The notes under the pieces: generated by a model
Database searches by the model: none
What the model was told of the DNA's origin: nothing
The model's input: only the letters and a program-made list of their open reading frames with translations
Shown: piece after piece, positions 8,116 to 16,434 of the stretch
How the letters are laid out: every line of letters begins with the position of its first letter
How positions within the stretch are numbered: position 1 is the stretch's first letter
Made by a program: the position numbers and the translations under genes
Assembly (NCBI GenBank): GCA_012513855.1
Contig: JAAZBK010000315.1
Span: forward strand, 1 to 32,183
Direction: 5' to 3'
Length of the DNA stretch: 32,183 nucleotides
From: Acidimicrobiales bacterium
GTDB taxonomy: Bacteria > Actinomycetota > Acidimicrobiia > Acidimicrobiales > Iamiaceae

Positions 8116-9075
8116 ATGCGCCTGATCGCCCAACGTCTCATCCAGTTGGTCGTGGTCTTCGTGGTGGTGACGCTGTTCACCGCCGGTTTGATCAGCCTGG
8201 TACCGGGCAAGCCAGAGAACCTGGTCATCCCGTTCGACAACACCCCAGGTCAGACCCTGCGGCAGGAGTTCCGGGAGTCGAACAACCTCGACGATCCGCT
8301 GCCGGTCCGATGGGCCAAGTGGGCTGGCGACTTCGTCCAGGGCGACCTGGGCAACTTCTACAGCGCCAGCGGCGGCACCCCCGTGCGCACCCGGTTCGAC
8401 CAGTCGTGGCCGGTCTCGGTCAGCCTGATCCTCTACACCCAGGTGCTGTCGCTGCTGGTGGCCATACCGCTTGCGTTGTGGGCCGCCTACCGGTCCGGGC
8501 GCTGGACCGACAAGATCATCAACACCTTCGCCTTCGGAGCCATCTCGTTGCCCAGCTTCGCGGTGGCCCTGCTCCTCACCTACTACCTCGGCGTGCAGAT
8601 GGGGTGGGTACCCACCCAGGGCTACGTGAGGTTGACCGAGGATCCCGGCGAGCACTTCAGACACGTGATCGTGCCGGTCCTGGCACTGTCGCTCGGCCAG
8701 ATCGCCGTGTACATGCGCCTGCTCCGCTCCGACCTGGTGGCCACCCTCCAGGAGGACTTCATCCTGATGGCCAAGTCGAAGGGCATATCCAACGGGCGGG
8801 TGCTGTGGCGCCACGCCCTGCGGCCGTCGAGCCTCACGCTGCTCACCGTCACCGGTCTGAGCATGGGCAACCTCATCGGCGGAACCCTCGTGATCGAGTT
8901 CCTGCTCGGCATCCCGGGCCTGGGCGTCCTCATCGGCGAGACCGTCCTCCGCCGCCAGTACGAGGCCCTCCAGAGCCTGGTGGCGGTGGTGGCCATCGCC
9001 TTCGTACTCATCAACTTCACCGTCGACGCGCTCTACTCGGTGCTCGACCCACGGATCAGGGAACGCACCACATGA
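8116..9075 (+). CDS. ABC transporter permease, DppB/OppB-like
   Basis: MRLIAQRLIQLVVVFVVVTLFTAGLISLVPG; RLLRSDLVATLQEDFILMAKSKGISNGRVLWRHALRPS (EAA-like loop). Start ATG 8116 after AGGGGAAAG. Confidence 0.94.
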   Translation: MRLIAQRLIQLVVVFVVVTLFTAGLISLVPGKPENLVIPFDNTPGQTLRQEFRESNNLDDPLPVRWAKWAGDFVQGDLGNFYSASGGTPVRTRFDQSWPVSVSLILYTQVLSLLVAIPLALWAAYRSGRWTDKIINTFAFGAISLPSFAVALLLTYYLGVQMGWVPTQGYVRLTEDPGEHFRHVIVPVLALSLGQIAVYMRLLRSDLVATLQEDFILMAKSKGISNGRVLWRHALRPSSLTLLTVTGLSMGNLIGGTLVIEFLLGIPGLGVLIGETVLRRQYEALQSLVAVVAIAFVLINFTVDALYSVLDPRIRERTT

Positions 9076-9998
9076 CCCTCTCCACCGCCACCGAGGCGGC
9101 CGTGGCACCAGCGGTGCCCGAGGACGCCGACGAAGTAGCGCCGAAGAAGCGGCTCCCGATCGGAGCCTGGCTGTCGATCGCCTGGCTCGTGCTCGTGGTG
9201 TTCCTCGCCCTCTTCGCCGACCTCCTCCCCCTCCACGACCCCAACGTCTCGGTCGCATCCAAGGCGGAACTGGCTCCCGGTGAGGAAGGCCTGTGGCTCG
9301 GGGCCGACGGCAGCTCGCGCGACATGCTCTCCCGCACCATCTACGGCGGCCGCAACTCCCTCGGCATCGCCGTGGGCGCGGTGACGATCGGGTTCGTGAT
9401 CGGTGGCCTGCTCGGTCTCTTCAGCGGCTACTTCCGCAACTGGATCGGCAAGTCGCTGGCAGCCCTGTTCGACATCCTGCTGGCCATCCCCGCCCTGGTG
9501 CTGGCCCTCTCGCTGGTGTCGGTGCTCAAGGGCGACCCCGTCCAGGCCCCCGACGCGTTCCGGCTGCCCACCATCTTGATCCTGATCCTCGCGCTCGGCG
9601 TCGTGTCGATCCCGCTGCTCGCCCGGATCACCAGGGGCAACACGATGGCGTGGGCGCAGCGGGAGTTCGTCACCGCGGCGCGGGCCCAGGGCGCCACCAA
9701 CGGCCGGATCCTCTTCCGGGAGATCCTGCCCAACGTCCTCCCGGCCATGGCCTACATCGCGTTGCTGGGCGTCGCCATCGCCGTGGTGGCCGAGGGCGGC
9801 CTGGCCATCCTCGGCGCCAGCCTCGATCCGCCCGCCGCCACCTGGGGGATCATGATCAACGACGGCAAGTCGGCCATGGAGGACGCACCGTTCATCATGT
9901 TCACCCCGATCGTCGCCACCTTCCTCACCGTGATGGCGCTCAACTACCTGGGCGACCTGATCCGCGATCGCTTCGACGTCCGTGAGAGTGCCCTGTGA
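9072..9998 (+). CDS. ABC transporter permease, DppC/OppC-like
   Basis: GADGSSRDMLSRTIYGGRNSLGIAVGAVTIGFVIGGLLGLFSGYF ... REFVTAARAQGATNGRILFREILPNVLP; ATGA overlap with the upstream permease stop. Confidence 0.94.
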   Translation: MTLSTATEAAVAPAVPEDADEVAPKKRLPIGAWLSIAWLVLVVFLALFADLLPLHDPNVSVASKAELAPGEEGLWLGADGSSRDMLSRTIYGGRNSLGIAVGAVTIGFVIGGLLGLFSGYFRNWIGKSLAALFDILLAIPALVLALSLVSVLKGDPVQAPDAFRLPTILILILALGVVSIPLLARITRGNTMAWAQREFVTAARAQGATNGRILFREILPNVLPAMAYIALLGVAIAVVAEGGLAILGASLDPPAATWGIMINDGKSAMEDAPFIMFTPIVATFLTVMALNYLGDLIRDRFDVRESAL

Positions 9999-11077
9999 GC
10001 GAGAACCAGACCGACCACGCCAACCAGCCGGTGCTGGAGGTCCGCGACCTCGTCACCCAGTTCTCCTCCGAACGGGGCACCGTCAACGCCGTCCGTGGGG
10101 TGTCGTTCGACCTGTACCGCGGCCGGACCCTGGGCGTGGTAGGCGAATCAGGCTCGGGCAAGTCCGTCCTCTCGCGTTCGGTCATGGGCCTGATGCCCGG
10201 CAACGCCACCCGGACCGGAAGCGTGAGGTTCGAGGGCTCGGAGGTCCTCAACGCGTCCCCGAAGGTCATGCGGTCGTACTGGGGCCAGAAGATGTCGATG
10301 GTGTTCCAGGACCCGATGACGGCTCTCAACCCGGTGCTGCGCATCGAGCGCCAGATCACCGAGTCGCTCCACGAGCACATCGACATGTCGAAGGCGCAGG
10401 CCAAGGACACCGCCCTCGCCCTCCTCACCTCGGTGGGCATCCCCGAGCCCGCCCGGCGAATGCGCCAGTACCCCCACGAGATGTCGGGCGGGATGCGCCA
10501 GCGCATCATGATCGCCATCGCCCTCGCCTGCGGGCCCCGCATGCTCTTCGCCGACGAGCCCACCACCGCCCTCGACGTCACGGTCCAGGCCCAGATCCTC
10601 GATCTCCTCCAGTCCATGCAGCGCGACCGGGAGATGTCGATGATCCTGGTCACCCACGACCTGGGCGTGGTGGCCGGCCGGGCCGACGACATCGCGGTGA
10701 TGTACGCCGGCCGGATCGTGGAGAAGGCCCCGGCCGAGCGGCTCTTCGCCGGGATGCGCCACCCCTACACCCAGGCGCTGATGCGCTCGATCCCGAAGCT
10801 GGAGATGCCCAGCCACACTCGGCTCGACGCCATCGCCGGTCGCCCACCAGACCTGGTCAACCTTCCCGAGGGGTGCTCGTTCGCACCCCGCTGTCCCAAC
10901 GCCCAGGAGAAGTGCCTGGTCGACGATCCGGCCCTCACCGCCGACGACGATCATGCCGATCACGTCTTCGCCTGCCACTTCCCGGTGAACGAGGTCGTGG
11001 TGGCGGCACCGGGCATCCGGGTCGACGGCCAGCCACCACGGATCGCCCACGATCCGTCCCTAGGAGGATCCGCCTGA
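9995..11077 (+). CDS. ABC transporter ATP-binding protein, DppD/OppD-like
   Basis: Walker A GESGSGKS, signature MSGGMRQR, Walker B MLFADEPTTALD, C-terminal cysteine-containing oligo/dipeptide ABC region (EGCSFAPRCPNAQEKC...ACHFP); GTG start overlapping the upstream stop. Confidence 0.95.
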   Translation: MSENQTDHANQPVLEVRDLVTQFSSERGTVNAVRGVSFDLYRGRTLGVVGESGSGKSVLSRSVMGLMPGNATRTGSVRFEGSEVLNASPKVMRSYWGQKMSMVFQDPMTALNPVLRIERQITESLHEHIDMSKAQAKDTALALLTSVGIPEPARRMRQYPHEMSGGMRQRIMIAIALACGPRMLFADEPTTALDVTVQAQILDLLQSMQRDREMSMILVTHDLGVVAGRADDIAVMYAGRIVEKAPAERLFAGMRHPYTQALMRSIPKLEMPSHTRLDAIAGRPPDLVNLPEGCSFAPRCPNAQEKCLVDDPALTADDDHADHVFACHFPVNEVVVAAPGIRVDGQPPRIAHDPSLGGSA

Positions 11078-12114
11078 TGGCAGGCATCGGCAAAGCCCAC
11101 CTCCGCCCGGAGGGAGAAGCCTTGCTGCGGGTCGAGGACCTCGTGGTGGAGTTCCCCGCCGGTCGCGGCCGGAAGGTGAACGCGGTGACCGAGGTCAGCC
11201 TCGACGCCCTACCGGGCGAGACCCTCGGGCTGGTCGGCGAGTCGGGTTGCGGCAAGTCGACCACCGGCAAGGCGATCATGCAGCTCCCGTCGCCCACCTC
11301 CGGCACGGTGGTCTTCGACGGCACCGACCTCACGGGACTGGGCGAGTCCCAGCTCCGCGAGGTGCGCACCCGATTGCAGATGATCTTCCAGGACCCGATC
11401 TCCTCGTTGAACCCGCGGCGTCGGGTCGAGGCCATCGTGGCCGAGGGACTCGACATCTGGAAGAGGGTCAGCGGAGACGACAAGACCGCCAAGGTCGACG
11501 ACATGCTCCTCACCGTCGGGCTCGATCCCGCCGTGGTCCGCGGCCGCCGTCCCCACCAGTTCTCCGGCGGACAGTGCCAGCGCATCTCGATCGCCCGGGC
11601 GGTCATCACCGAACCCCAGCTCATCGTCTGCGACGAGCCGGTGTCCGCTCTCGACGTGTCGGTCCAGGCTCAGATCCTGAACCTGCTCGAGGACATGAAG
11701 GCCCGCTACGGGCTCACGATGATCTTCATCGCCCACGACCTCGCGGTGGTCAAGAACATCTCCGACCGCGTGGCGGTTATGTACCTCGGACGACTGTGCG
11801 AGGTCGGCGATCCCGACGTGCTCTACGCCCGGCCCGCCCACCCGTACACGGCGGCTCTGCTGAGCGCCATCCCGGTGCCCGACCCCACCGTGAGGCCCGA
11901 GACCCGCCACACCCTCGGCGGCGAGATCCCCTCGCCCATCTCGCCGCCGTCGGGCTGCCGGTTCCGCACCCGCTGCCCCCGCGCCGACGACATCTGTCGC
12001 GACGAGGTGCCGGTGATGACCCAGATCGACGACGACCACTTCGTGGCGTGCCACCACCCGCTCGCCCCTGGCGAGTCGGTCACCGAGGTCGAACTGGCGG
12101 GAGCGTCCGCCTGA
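11077..12114 (+). CDS. ABC transporter ATP-binding protein, DppF/OppF-like
   Basis: Walker A GESGCGKS, signature FSGGQCQR, Walker B LIVCDEPVSALDVSVQAQILNLL, C-terminal GCRFRTRCPRADDIC...ACHHP; start overlaps the dppD-like stop (TGATG). Confidence 0.95.
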   Translation: MAGIGKAHLRPEGEALLRVEDLVVEFPAGRGRKVNAVTEVSLDALPGETLGLVGESGCGKSTTGKAIMQLPSPTSGTVVFDGTDLTGLGESQLREVRTRLQMIFQDPISSLNPRRRVEAIVAEGLDIWKRVSGDDKTAKVDDMLLTVGLDPAVVRGRRPHQFSGGQCQRISIARAVITEPQLIVCDEPVSALDVSVQAQILNLLEDMKARYGLTMIFIAHDLAVVKNISDRVAVMYLGRLCEVGDPDVLYARPAHPYTAALLSAIPVPDPTVRPETRHTLGGEIPSPISPPSGCRFRTRCPRADDICRDEVPVMTQIDDDHFVACHHPLAPGESVTEVELAGASA

Positions 12115-12152
12115 CCCGAGCGCCCCGCCTCCACCCCGACGTCAGGCGCGCC

Positions 12153-12653
12153 ATGCTGCTCGACGCCGCGGAGGCGCTGATGGCGGAGCTCGATCCGCTC
12201 ACGGTCTCACTGGAGCAGGTGGCGGCCGCGGCCGGCACCTCCCGCCCGTTGCTGCACGCCTACTTCGGAGATCGCCGCGGTCTGCTCGACGCGGTCCAGG
12301 TCAGGGTGGTGCGACGGCTCGATGAGTGGGTCGAGCACGGCCTCAAGCGCTCACGCACCCCGCGGGAGGCGCTCCTCGCGATGGTCACCGCCACCTTCTC
12401 CTTCGTCGACCAGGAGACCGACAGCTGGCGGGTCCTGATGGCCAGCGGTGGTCTCGACCACCCCGACCTGCACGCGGTCCGGACCCGCTGGTCCGATGCA
12501 CTGGCAGACGCCGACCCGTCACCATCGCTGGGTGCCCAGGCGGCCGTCGGTGCTCTCCTGTCGGGAGCCGGCGGATGGGTGGCGCGCGGCGAGGAGCCGG
12601 GCGCGGTGGCGGCCGTCCTCGGACGGCTGCTTCGACCCGAACCCGCTCCCTGA
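12153..12653 (+). CDS. TetR/AcrR family transcriptional regulator (start uncertain; may begin at CTG 12111)
   Basis: LLDAAEALMAELDPLTVSLEQVAAAAGTSRPLLHAYFGDRRGLLDAV = TetR helix-turn-helix. Upstream in-frame residues LTRAPRLHPDVRRA look like part of helix 1. Confidence 0.85.
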   Translation: MLLDAAEALMAELDPLTVSLEQVAAAAGTSRPLLHAYFGDRRGLLDAVQVRVVRRLDEWVEHGLKRSRTPREALLAMVTATFSFVDQETDSWRVLMASGGLDHPDLHAVRTRWSDALADADPSPSLGAQAAVGALLSGAGGWVARGEEPGAVAAVLGRLLRPEPAP

Positions 12654-12711
12654 GGCTCGCTCCTCGGGTCCGCGTGAGGTCGCCCGGTGCTCGACCTGGC
12701 AGGATTGAGCC

Positions 12712-13185
12712 ATGGCCAAGCCCCCCGCGATGGAAATCGACACCAACACGATCTACACGGTCACCCTCGGCACCCCGAAGGGCACGATCGTCATGGACCT
12801 CGATCCCCGGTTGGCGCCCAACTCGGTCAACCACTTCGTGGTCCTGGCCCGCCAGGGCTTCTACACCGGCCTCACGTTCCATCGCGTGGTGCCCGAGTTC
12901 GTGATCCAGGGCGGCGATCCCGAGGGAACGGGACGGGGCGGCCCCGGCTACCGCTGGAACGACGAGCCGGTGACGGGTGAGTACACGCTCGGGGCGGTGG
13001 CCATGGCCAACGCCGGCCCGAACACCAACGGCAGCCAGTTCTTCATCTGCATCGACGACTGCACCCGCAAGCTCGACAAGGCCTACAACCTGTTCGGCTA
13101 CGTCACCGAGGGGATCGAGGTCGCCCAGGCGATCACGGTCGGCGACACCATGGACACCGTCGAAGTGTCCGAACGCCCCGCCTGA
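12712..13185 (+). CDS. Peptidyl-prolyl cis-trans isomerase, cyclophilin type
   Basis: GTIVMDLDPRLAPNSVNHFVVLARQGFYTGLTFHRVVPEFVIQGGDPEGTGRGGPGYRWNDE...AMANAGPNTNGSQFFIC. Confidence 0.97.
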   Translation: MAKPPAMEIDTNTIYTVTLGTPKGTIVMDLDPRLAPNSVNHFVVLARQGFYTGLTFHRVVPEFVIQGGDPEGTGRGGPGYRWNDEPVTGEYTLGAVAMANAGPNTNGSQFFICIDDCTRKLDKAYNLFGYVTEGIEVAQAITVGDTMDTVEVSERPA

Positions 13186-13199
13186 TCCGCTCCACCTCC

Positions 13200-14834
13200 T
13201 TGGAGCTCAACCTCGCCGACGTCCACGAGGCCATCGCCGACGCGTTCCCGGACCGTCCGTGCCTGATCTGGCGCGGCCGAACCTGGACCTGGGCCGAGAC
13301 CACCGATCGAACGAGGAGGTTCGCCAACCTCCTCCTCGAGCACGGCCTCACCCGCAGAGGCGATCTCGCCGACTGCGCCCAGTGGGAATCGCCTCACGCC
13401 CACGTGGCGCTCTACGCCACCAACGGCAACGCCTACCTCGAAGCCATGATCGGCGCGTTCAAGGCAGGCGCCGTCGGGGTCAACATCAACTACCGCTACG
13501 TGGCCGAAGAGCTCGCGTACGTGCTGAACGACTCCGGGGCCGCCGCGGTGCTCTACCAGGGGAGCTTCGCGGCCACCCTCGCAGAGGCCCTTCCGCTGCT
13601 GGAGCACGAACCGCTCCTGATCCGCGTCGACGACGGGACACCTGACTCCTTGCTGCCGGGAGCGCTGGACTACGAGGAGGCGCTGGCCCGGTCGTCGAGC
13701 GCCAGACCCGACGTCGAGTGGCGACCGGACGACCTCTACATCCTCTACACCGGTGGCACCACCGGGTACCCCAAGGGCGTCCTCTGGCGCCAGGCCGACT
13801 TCCTCGTGGCCGCCCTCGGGATCACCGGTCCCGGTGGCACCGAGATCGCCGCCCTCGACGAACTGGTGGAGATCGCCCGACGTCGTCACCTCCGAGCGCT
13901 TCCCGCTCCGCCCTTCATGCACGGGGCAGCCCACTGGAACGCACTGAGCTGTTGGATCGGTGGCGGGGCCGTGGTCATCCAGGACGACACCGACCGACTC
14001 GACGCAGCCGACGTGCTCGACACCTGCGAACGCCACGGCGTGACCTCGATCCTCATCGTCGGCGATGCCTTCGCCCGCCCCATCGTCGACGAGCTCCGCC
14101 GGCGACCCCGTGAGCTGTCCTTGCGCCACCTGCTCACCGGCGGCGCGATCCTCTCCCCCGCGGTCCAGGCCGAGCTGCTGGAGCTGCTCCCCGATCTGAA
14201 GATCGTCGACGTCCTCGGGTCGTCGGAGACCGGACGGCAGGCGGTCGCCACCGCCTCGGGGTCCGAGCCCGACGGGGCCGGCCGGTTCAAGCCGGCCAGC
14301 ACCGCCGTCGTGCTCGACGAGGACCGCTCCGGCCTGGTCCCCCGAGGCGATCAGACCGTGGGTTGGCTCGGTCAGGGCGGTCGGGTGCCCCGCGGCTACC
14401 TGGGCGACCCGACCAAGACCGCGGCGACGTTTCCCGAGGTGGCCGGGCGGCGATGGGCCATCGCGGGAGATCGGGCCCGCTGGCGGCCGGACGGAACGAT
14501 CGAGTTGCTCGGCCGGGAGTCGGTCACCATCAACACCGGCGGCGAGAAGGTCTTCGCCGAGGAGGTCGAGCAGGCGCTGAAGGCCCACCCCGGGGTCTTC
14601 GACGTCCTCGTGGCGGCCAGGCCGAGCGAACGTTGGGGCCAGGAGGTGGTGGCGGTGGTCGCCCCGCGTCCCGACCACCACGTCGACCTCGAATCGCTGC
14701 GCCAGGTCGCGGGCGAGCACCTTGCCCGGTACAAGCTGCCGAGGGCCGTGGTGCTCGTCGACGCCGTCAAGCGGAGCCCCAGCGGCAAGCCGGACTACGC
14801 GTGGGCTCGGTCCGTGGCCTCGGAAGCGGGCTGA
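13200..14834 (+). CDS. AMP-dependent acyl-CoA synthetase/ligase (FadD-like)
   Basis: P-loop-like YTGGTTGYPKGVLWR, GSSETGRQ, INTGGEKVFAEEVEQALKAHPGVFDVLV, SPSGKPDYAWAR; TTG start. Confidence 0.95.
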   Translation: MELNLADVHEAIADAFPDRPCLIWRGRTWTWAETTDRTRRFANLLLEHGLTRRGDLADCAQWESPHAHVALYATNGNAYLEAMIGAFKAGAVGVNINYRYVAEELAYVLNDSGAAAVLYQGSFAATLAEALPLLEHEPLLIRVDDGTPDSLLPGALDYEEALARSSSARPDVEWRPDDLYILYTGGTTGYPKGVLWRQADFLVAALGITGPGGTEIAALDELVEIARRRHLRALPAPPFMHGAAHWNALSCWIGGGAVVIQDDTDRLDAADVLDTCERHGVTSILIVGDAFARPIVDELRRRPRELSLRHLLTGGAILSPAVQAELLELLPDLKIVDVLGSSETGRQAVATASGSEPDGAGRFKPASTAVVLDEDRSGLVPRGDQTVGWLGQGGRVPRGYLGDPTKTAATFPEVAGRRWAIAGDRARWRPDGTIELLGRESVTINTGGEKVFAEEVEQALKAHPGVFDVLVAARPSERWGQEVVAVVAPRPDHHVDLESLRQVAGEHLARYKLPRAVVLVDAVKRSPSGKPDYAWARSVASEAG

Positions 14835-14835
14835 G

Positions 14836-15741
14836 GTGGCCCGATCGGGTCGGAGCCGGTCGCTCCGCTTCACCCGCCCGTTCGACCTCGTGGGCACGCT
14901 GAAGGGTGTTCTCCAGGGGCCCGACAGCCTGGTCGGAAAGGTGGTCGACGGCGACGTCTGGCGGGCCACCCGCTCCCCCGCCGGGCCCTGCACGGTGAGG
15001 TTGCGGCTCCGTGGCAACCAGCTCGATGCCACCGCCTGGGGCGACGGTTCGGAGGCGGCGCTCGACGCGCTTCCGAGCCTGGTGGGTGCACACGACGACG
15101 ACTCCGACTTCGTCCCACGCCACGACCTGGTGGCGGAGCTGTGGAGCACCCATCGCGGCGTCCGGGTCCCCCGCTCGGGTTCGGTCACCGAGTCGCTGAT
15201 CACGTCGGTCCTCGAACAGCGCGTCACATCCTTCGAAGCCCATCGGGCCCAGGTCCAGATCGTCGAGCGCTACGGAGGACCTGCACCCGGCCCCACCGAC
15301 CTGTACCTCCCTCCTGATCCCGAGGTGCTGGCCGGAGCGGCTCCCTACGACCTCCACCTGGTGGGGGTCGAGAGCGACCGGGCCGACACGGTCAGGCGGG
15401 TGGCGGCCAGCGCCCGGCGGCTCGACGCGCTGTCCCTCCTCCCCCCGGCGGAGGCTCACGAGCGCCTCCGCGAGGTGGCCGGCGTCGGTGCGTGGAGCGC
15501 CGCCCGCGTGGCGCTCGTGGCGCTCGGAGACGCCGACGCGGTACCGCTCGGCGACGCCCACCTCCCCGCCGACGTCACCCACGCCCTGACCGGGCGCGCG
15601 GTCGATGACGACGAAGCGATGCTCGAGGCGCTCGAGCCCTACGCCGGCCACCGGGGCCGGGTCATCCGCCTGCTCGACGCCGCCGGGGTGCGTGCCCCCG
15701 AGCGATCCCCCCGCTACGCCCCCCAGGACCCCAGCCGCTGA
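14836..15741 (+). CDS. HhH-GPD superfamily DNA glycosylase (AlkA/3-methyladenine DNA glycosylase II-like)
   Basis: SVTESLITSVLEQRVTSFEAHRA ... LREVAGVGAWSAARVALVALGDADAVPLGDAHLP (helix-hairpin-helix plus catalytic Asp region); GTG start directly after the synthetase stop. Confidence 0.82.
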   Translation: MARSGRSRSLRFTRPFDLVGTLKGVLQGPDSLVGKVVDGDVWRATRSPAGPCTVRLRLRGNQLDATAWGDGSEAALDALPSLVGAHDDDSDFVPRHDLVAELWSTHRGVRVPRSGSVTESLITSVLEQRVTSFEAHRAQVQIVERYGGPAPGPTDLYLPPDPEVLAGAAPYDLHLVGVESDRADTVRRVAASARRLDALSLLPPAEAHERLREVAGVGAWSAARVALVALGDADAVPLGDAHLPADVTHALTGRAVDDDEAMLEALEPYAGHRGRVIRLLDAAGVRAPERSPRYAPQDPSR

Positions 15742-15750
15742 CGGTCCCGG

Positions 15751-15786
15751 TTCGACCCGGCTTCGCCGCCGGCGATGACCCGGGTC
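15751..15786. terminator. Possible terminator hairpin after the glycosylase gene
   Basis: GACCCGG...CCGGGTC inverted repeat; no T-tract. Confidence 0.3.
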
Positions 15787-15818
15787 AGCCTGTGGACAAC
15801 TTCTCCAATCCACAGGCT
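15787..15818. repeat. Perfect 10-bp inverted repeat containing a DnaA-box-like sequence
   Basis: AGCCTGTGGA-CAACTTCTCCAA-TCCACAGGCT; left arm junction TGTGGACAA is the complement of TTGTCCACA. Confidence 0.7.
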
Positions 15819-15881
15819 TGGCCCCCTCGTTCCCCACAAGGGACCTGTCGTAGGTTCGAGGTGGGAAGAAGGAGGGACCTG

Positions 15882-16130
15882 ATGGCCAGCTACCAGATCA
15901 CCCTGAAGGACCGCACCACCGAACAGATCGACGGTGCCGACGCCTACCAGCAGGAAGGCCAGATGACCACGTTCTTCTGCACCGCGTCGGGGCGGAACGT
16001 GGTCGACACGTGGAGCACGCGGGTGGCGAGCTTCCGCACCAGCGAGCTGGTGGCCATCCGGCGGATCGCCTCGTCGGAGGTCGACTCCGACTCCACCTTC
16101 GGACTGGTCGCTCCCCTACGCACCGCGTGA
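15882..16130 (+). CDS. Small hypothetical protein (82 aa)
   Basis: ATG preceded by a strong AAGGAGG RBS; MASYQITLKDRTTEQIDGADAYQQEGQMTTFFCTASGRNVVDTWSTRVASFRTSELVAIRRI... Confidence 0.75.
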   Translation: MASYQITLKDRTTEQIDGADAYQQEGQMTTFFCTASGRNVVDTWSTRVASFRTSELVAIRRIASSEVDSDSTFGLVAPLRTA

Positions 16131-16378
16131 TGGTCCCCCACCCCGGCACCGAGGCGCGCGATCCTGGCTTCGTGCCCCTGACCGAACCCGTGCCCGACAC
16201 CCTCGACTTCACCTGTCCCCGCTGCGGCGAGCAACGACGGGAGGCCTGGTACGGCCCCTGCGACCAGTGCCGGGCCGTGCTCCGGGCCGAGGTCCACGGC
16301 GAGGCCCGCGCCGTCGAGTCGGAGGACTACGTCCCCAAGATGAACGTCACCCCCAACGCGGTGGCCACCAAGGACTGA
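16130..16378 (+). CDS. Small zinc-ribbon protein
   Basis: CPRCGEQRREAWYGPCDQC (CxxC-x11-CxxC); ATG overlaps the stop of the upstream gene by 1 nt. Confidence 0.75.
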   Translation: MVPHPGTEARDPGFVPLTEPVPDTLDFTCPRCGEQRREAWYGPCDQCRAVLRAEVHGEARAVESEDYVPKMNVTPNAVATKD

Positions 16379-16405
16379 CACCGCCACGTAGCGCACGGCG
16401 GGCGT

Positions 16406-16432
16406 CGACGAGGCGGCGACGAGGCGGCGACG
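16406..16432. repeat. 11-bp tandem duplication in the convergent intergenic region
   Basis: CGACGAGGCGG x2 followed by CGACG. Confidence 0.8.
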
Positions 16433-16434
16433 CG

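Noticed and set aside
11560-11586. Unusual ABC signature FSGGQCQR (Cys instead of common Arg) in the DppF-like ATPase
   Set aside because: The variable position of SGGQxQR tolerates substitutions and all other catalytic motifs are intact; not strong enough to report as functional.
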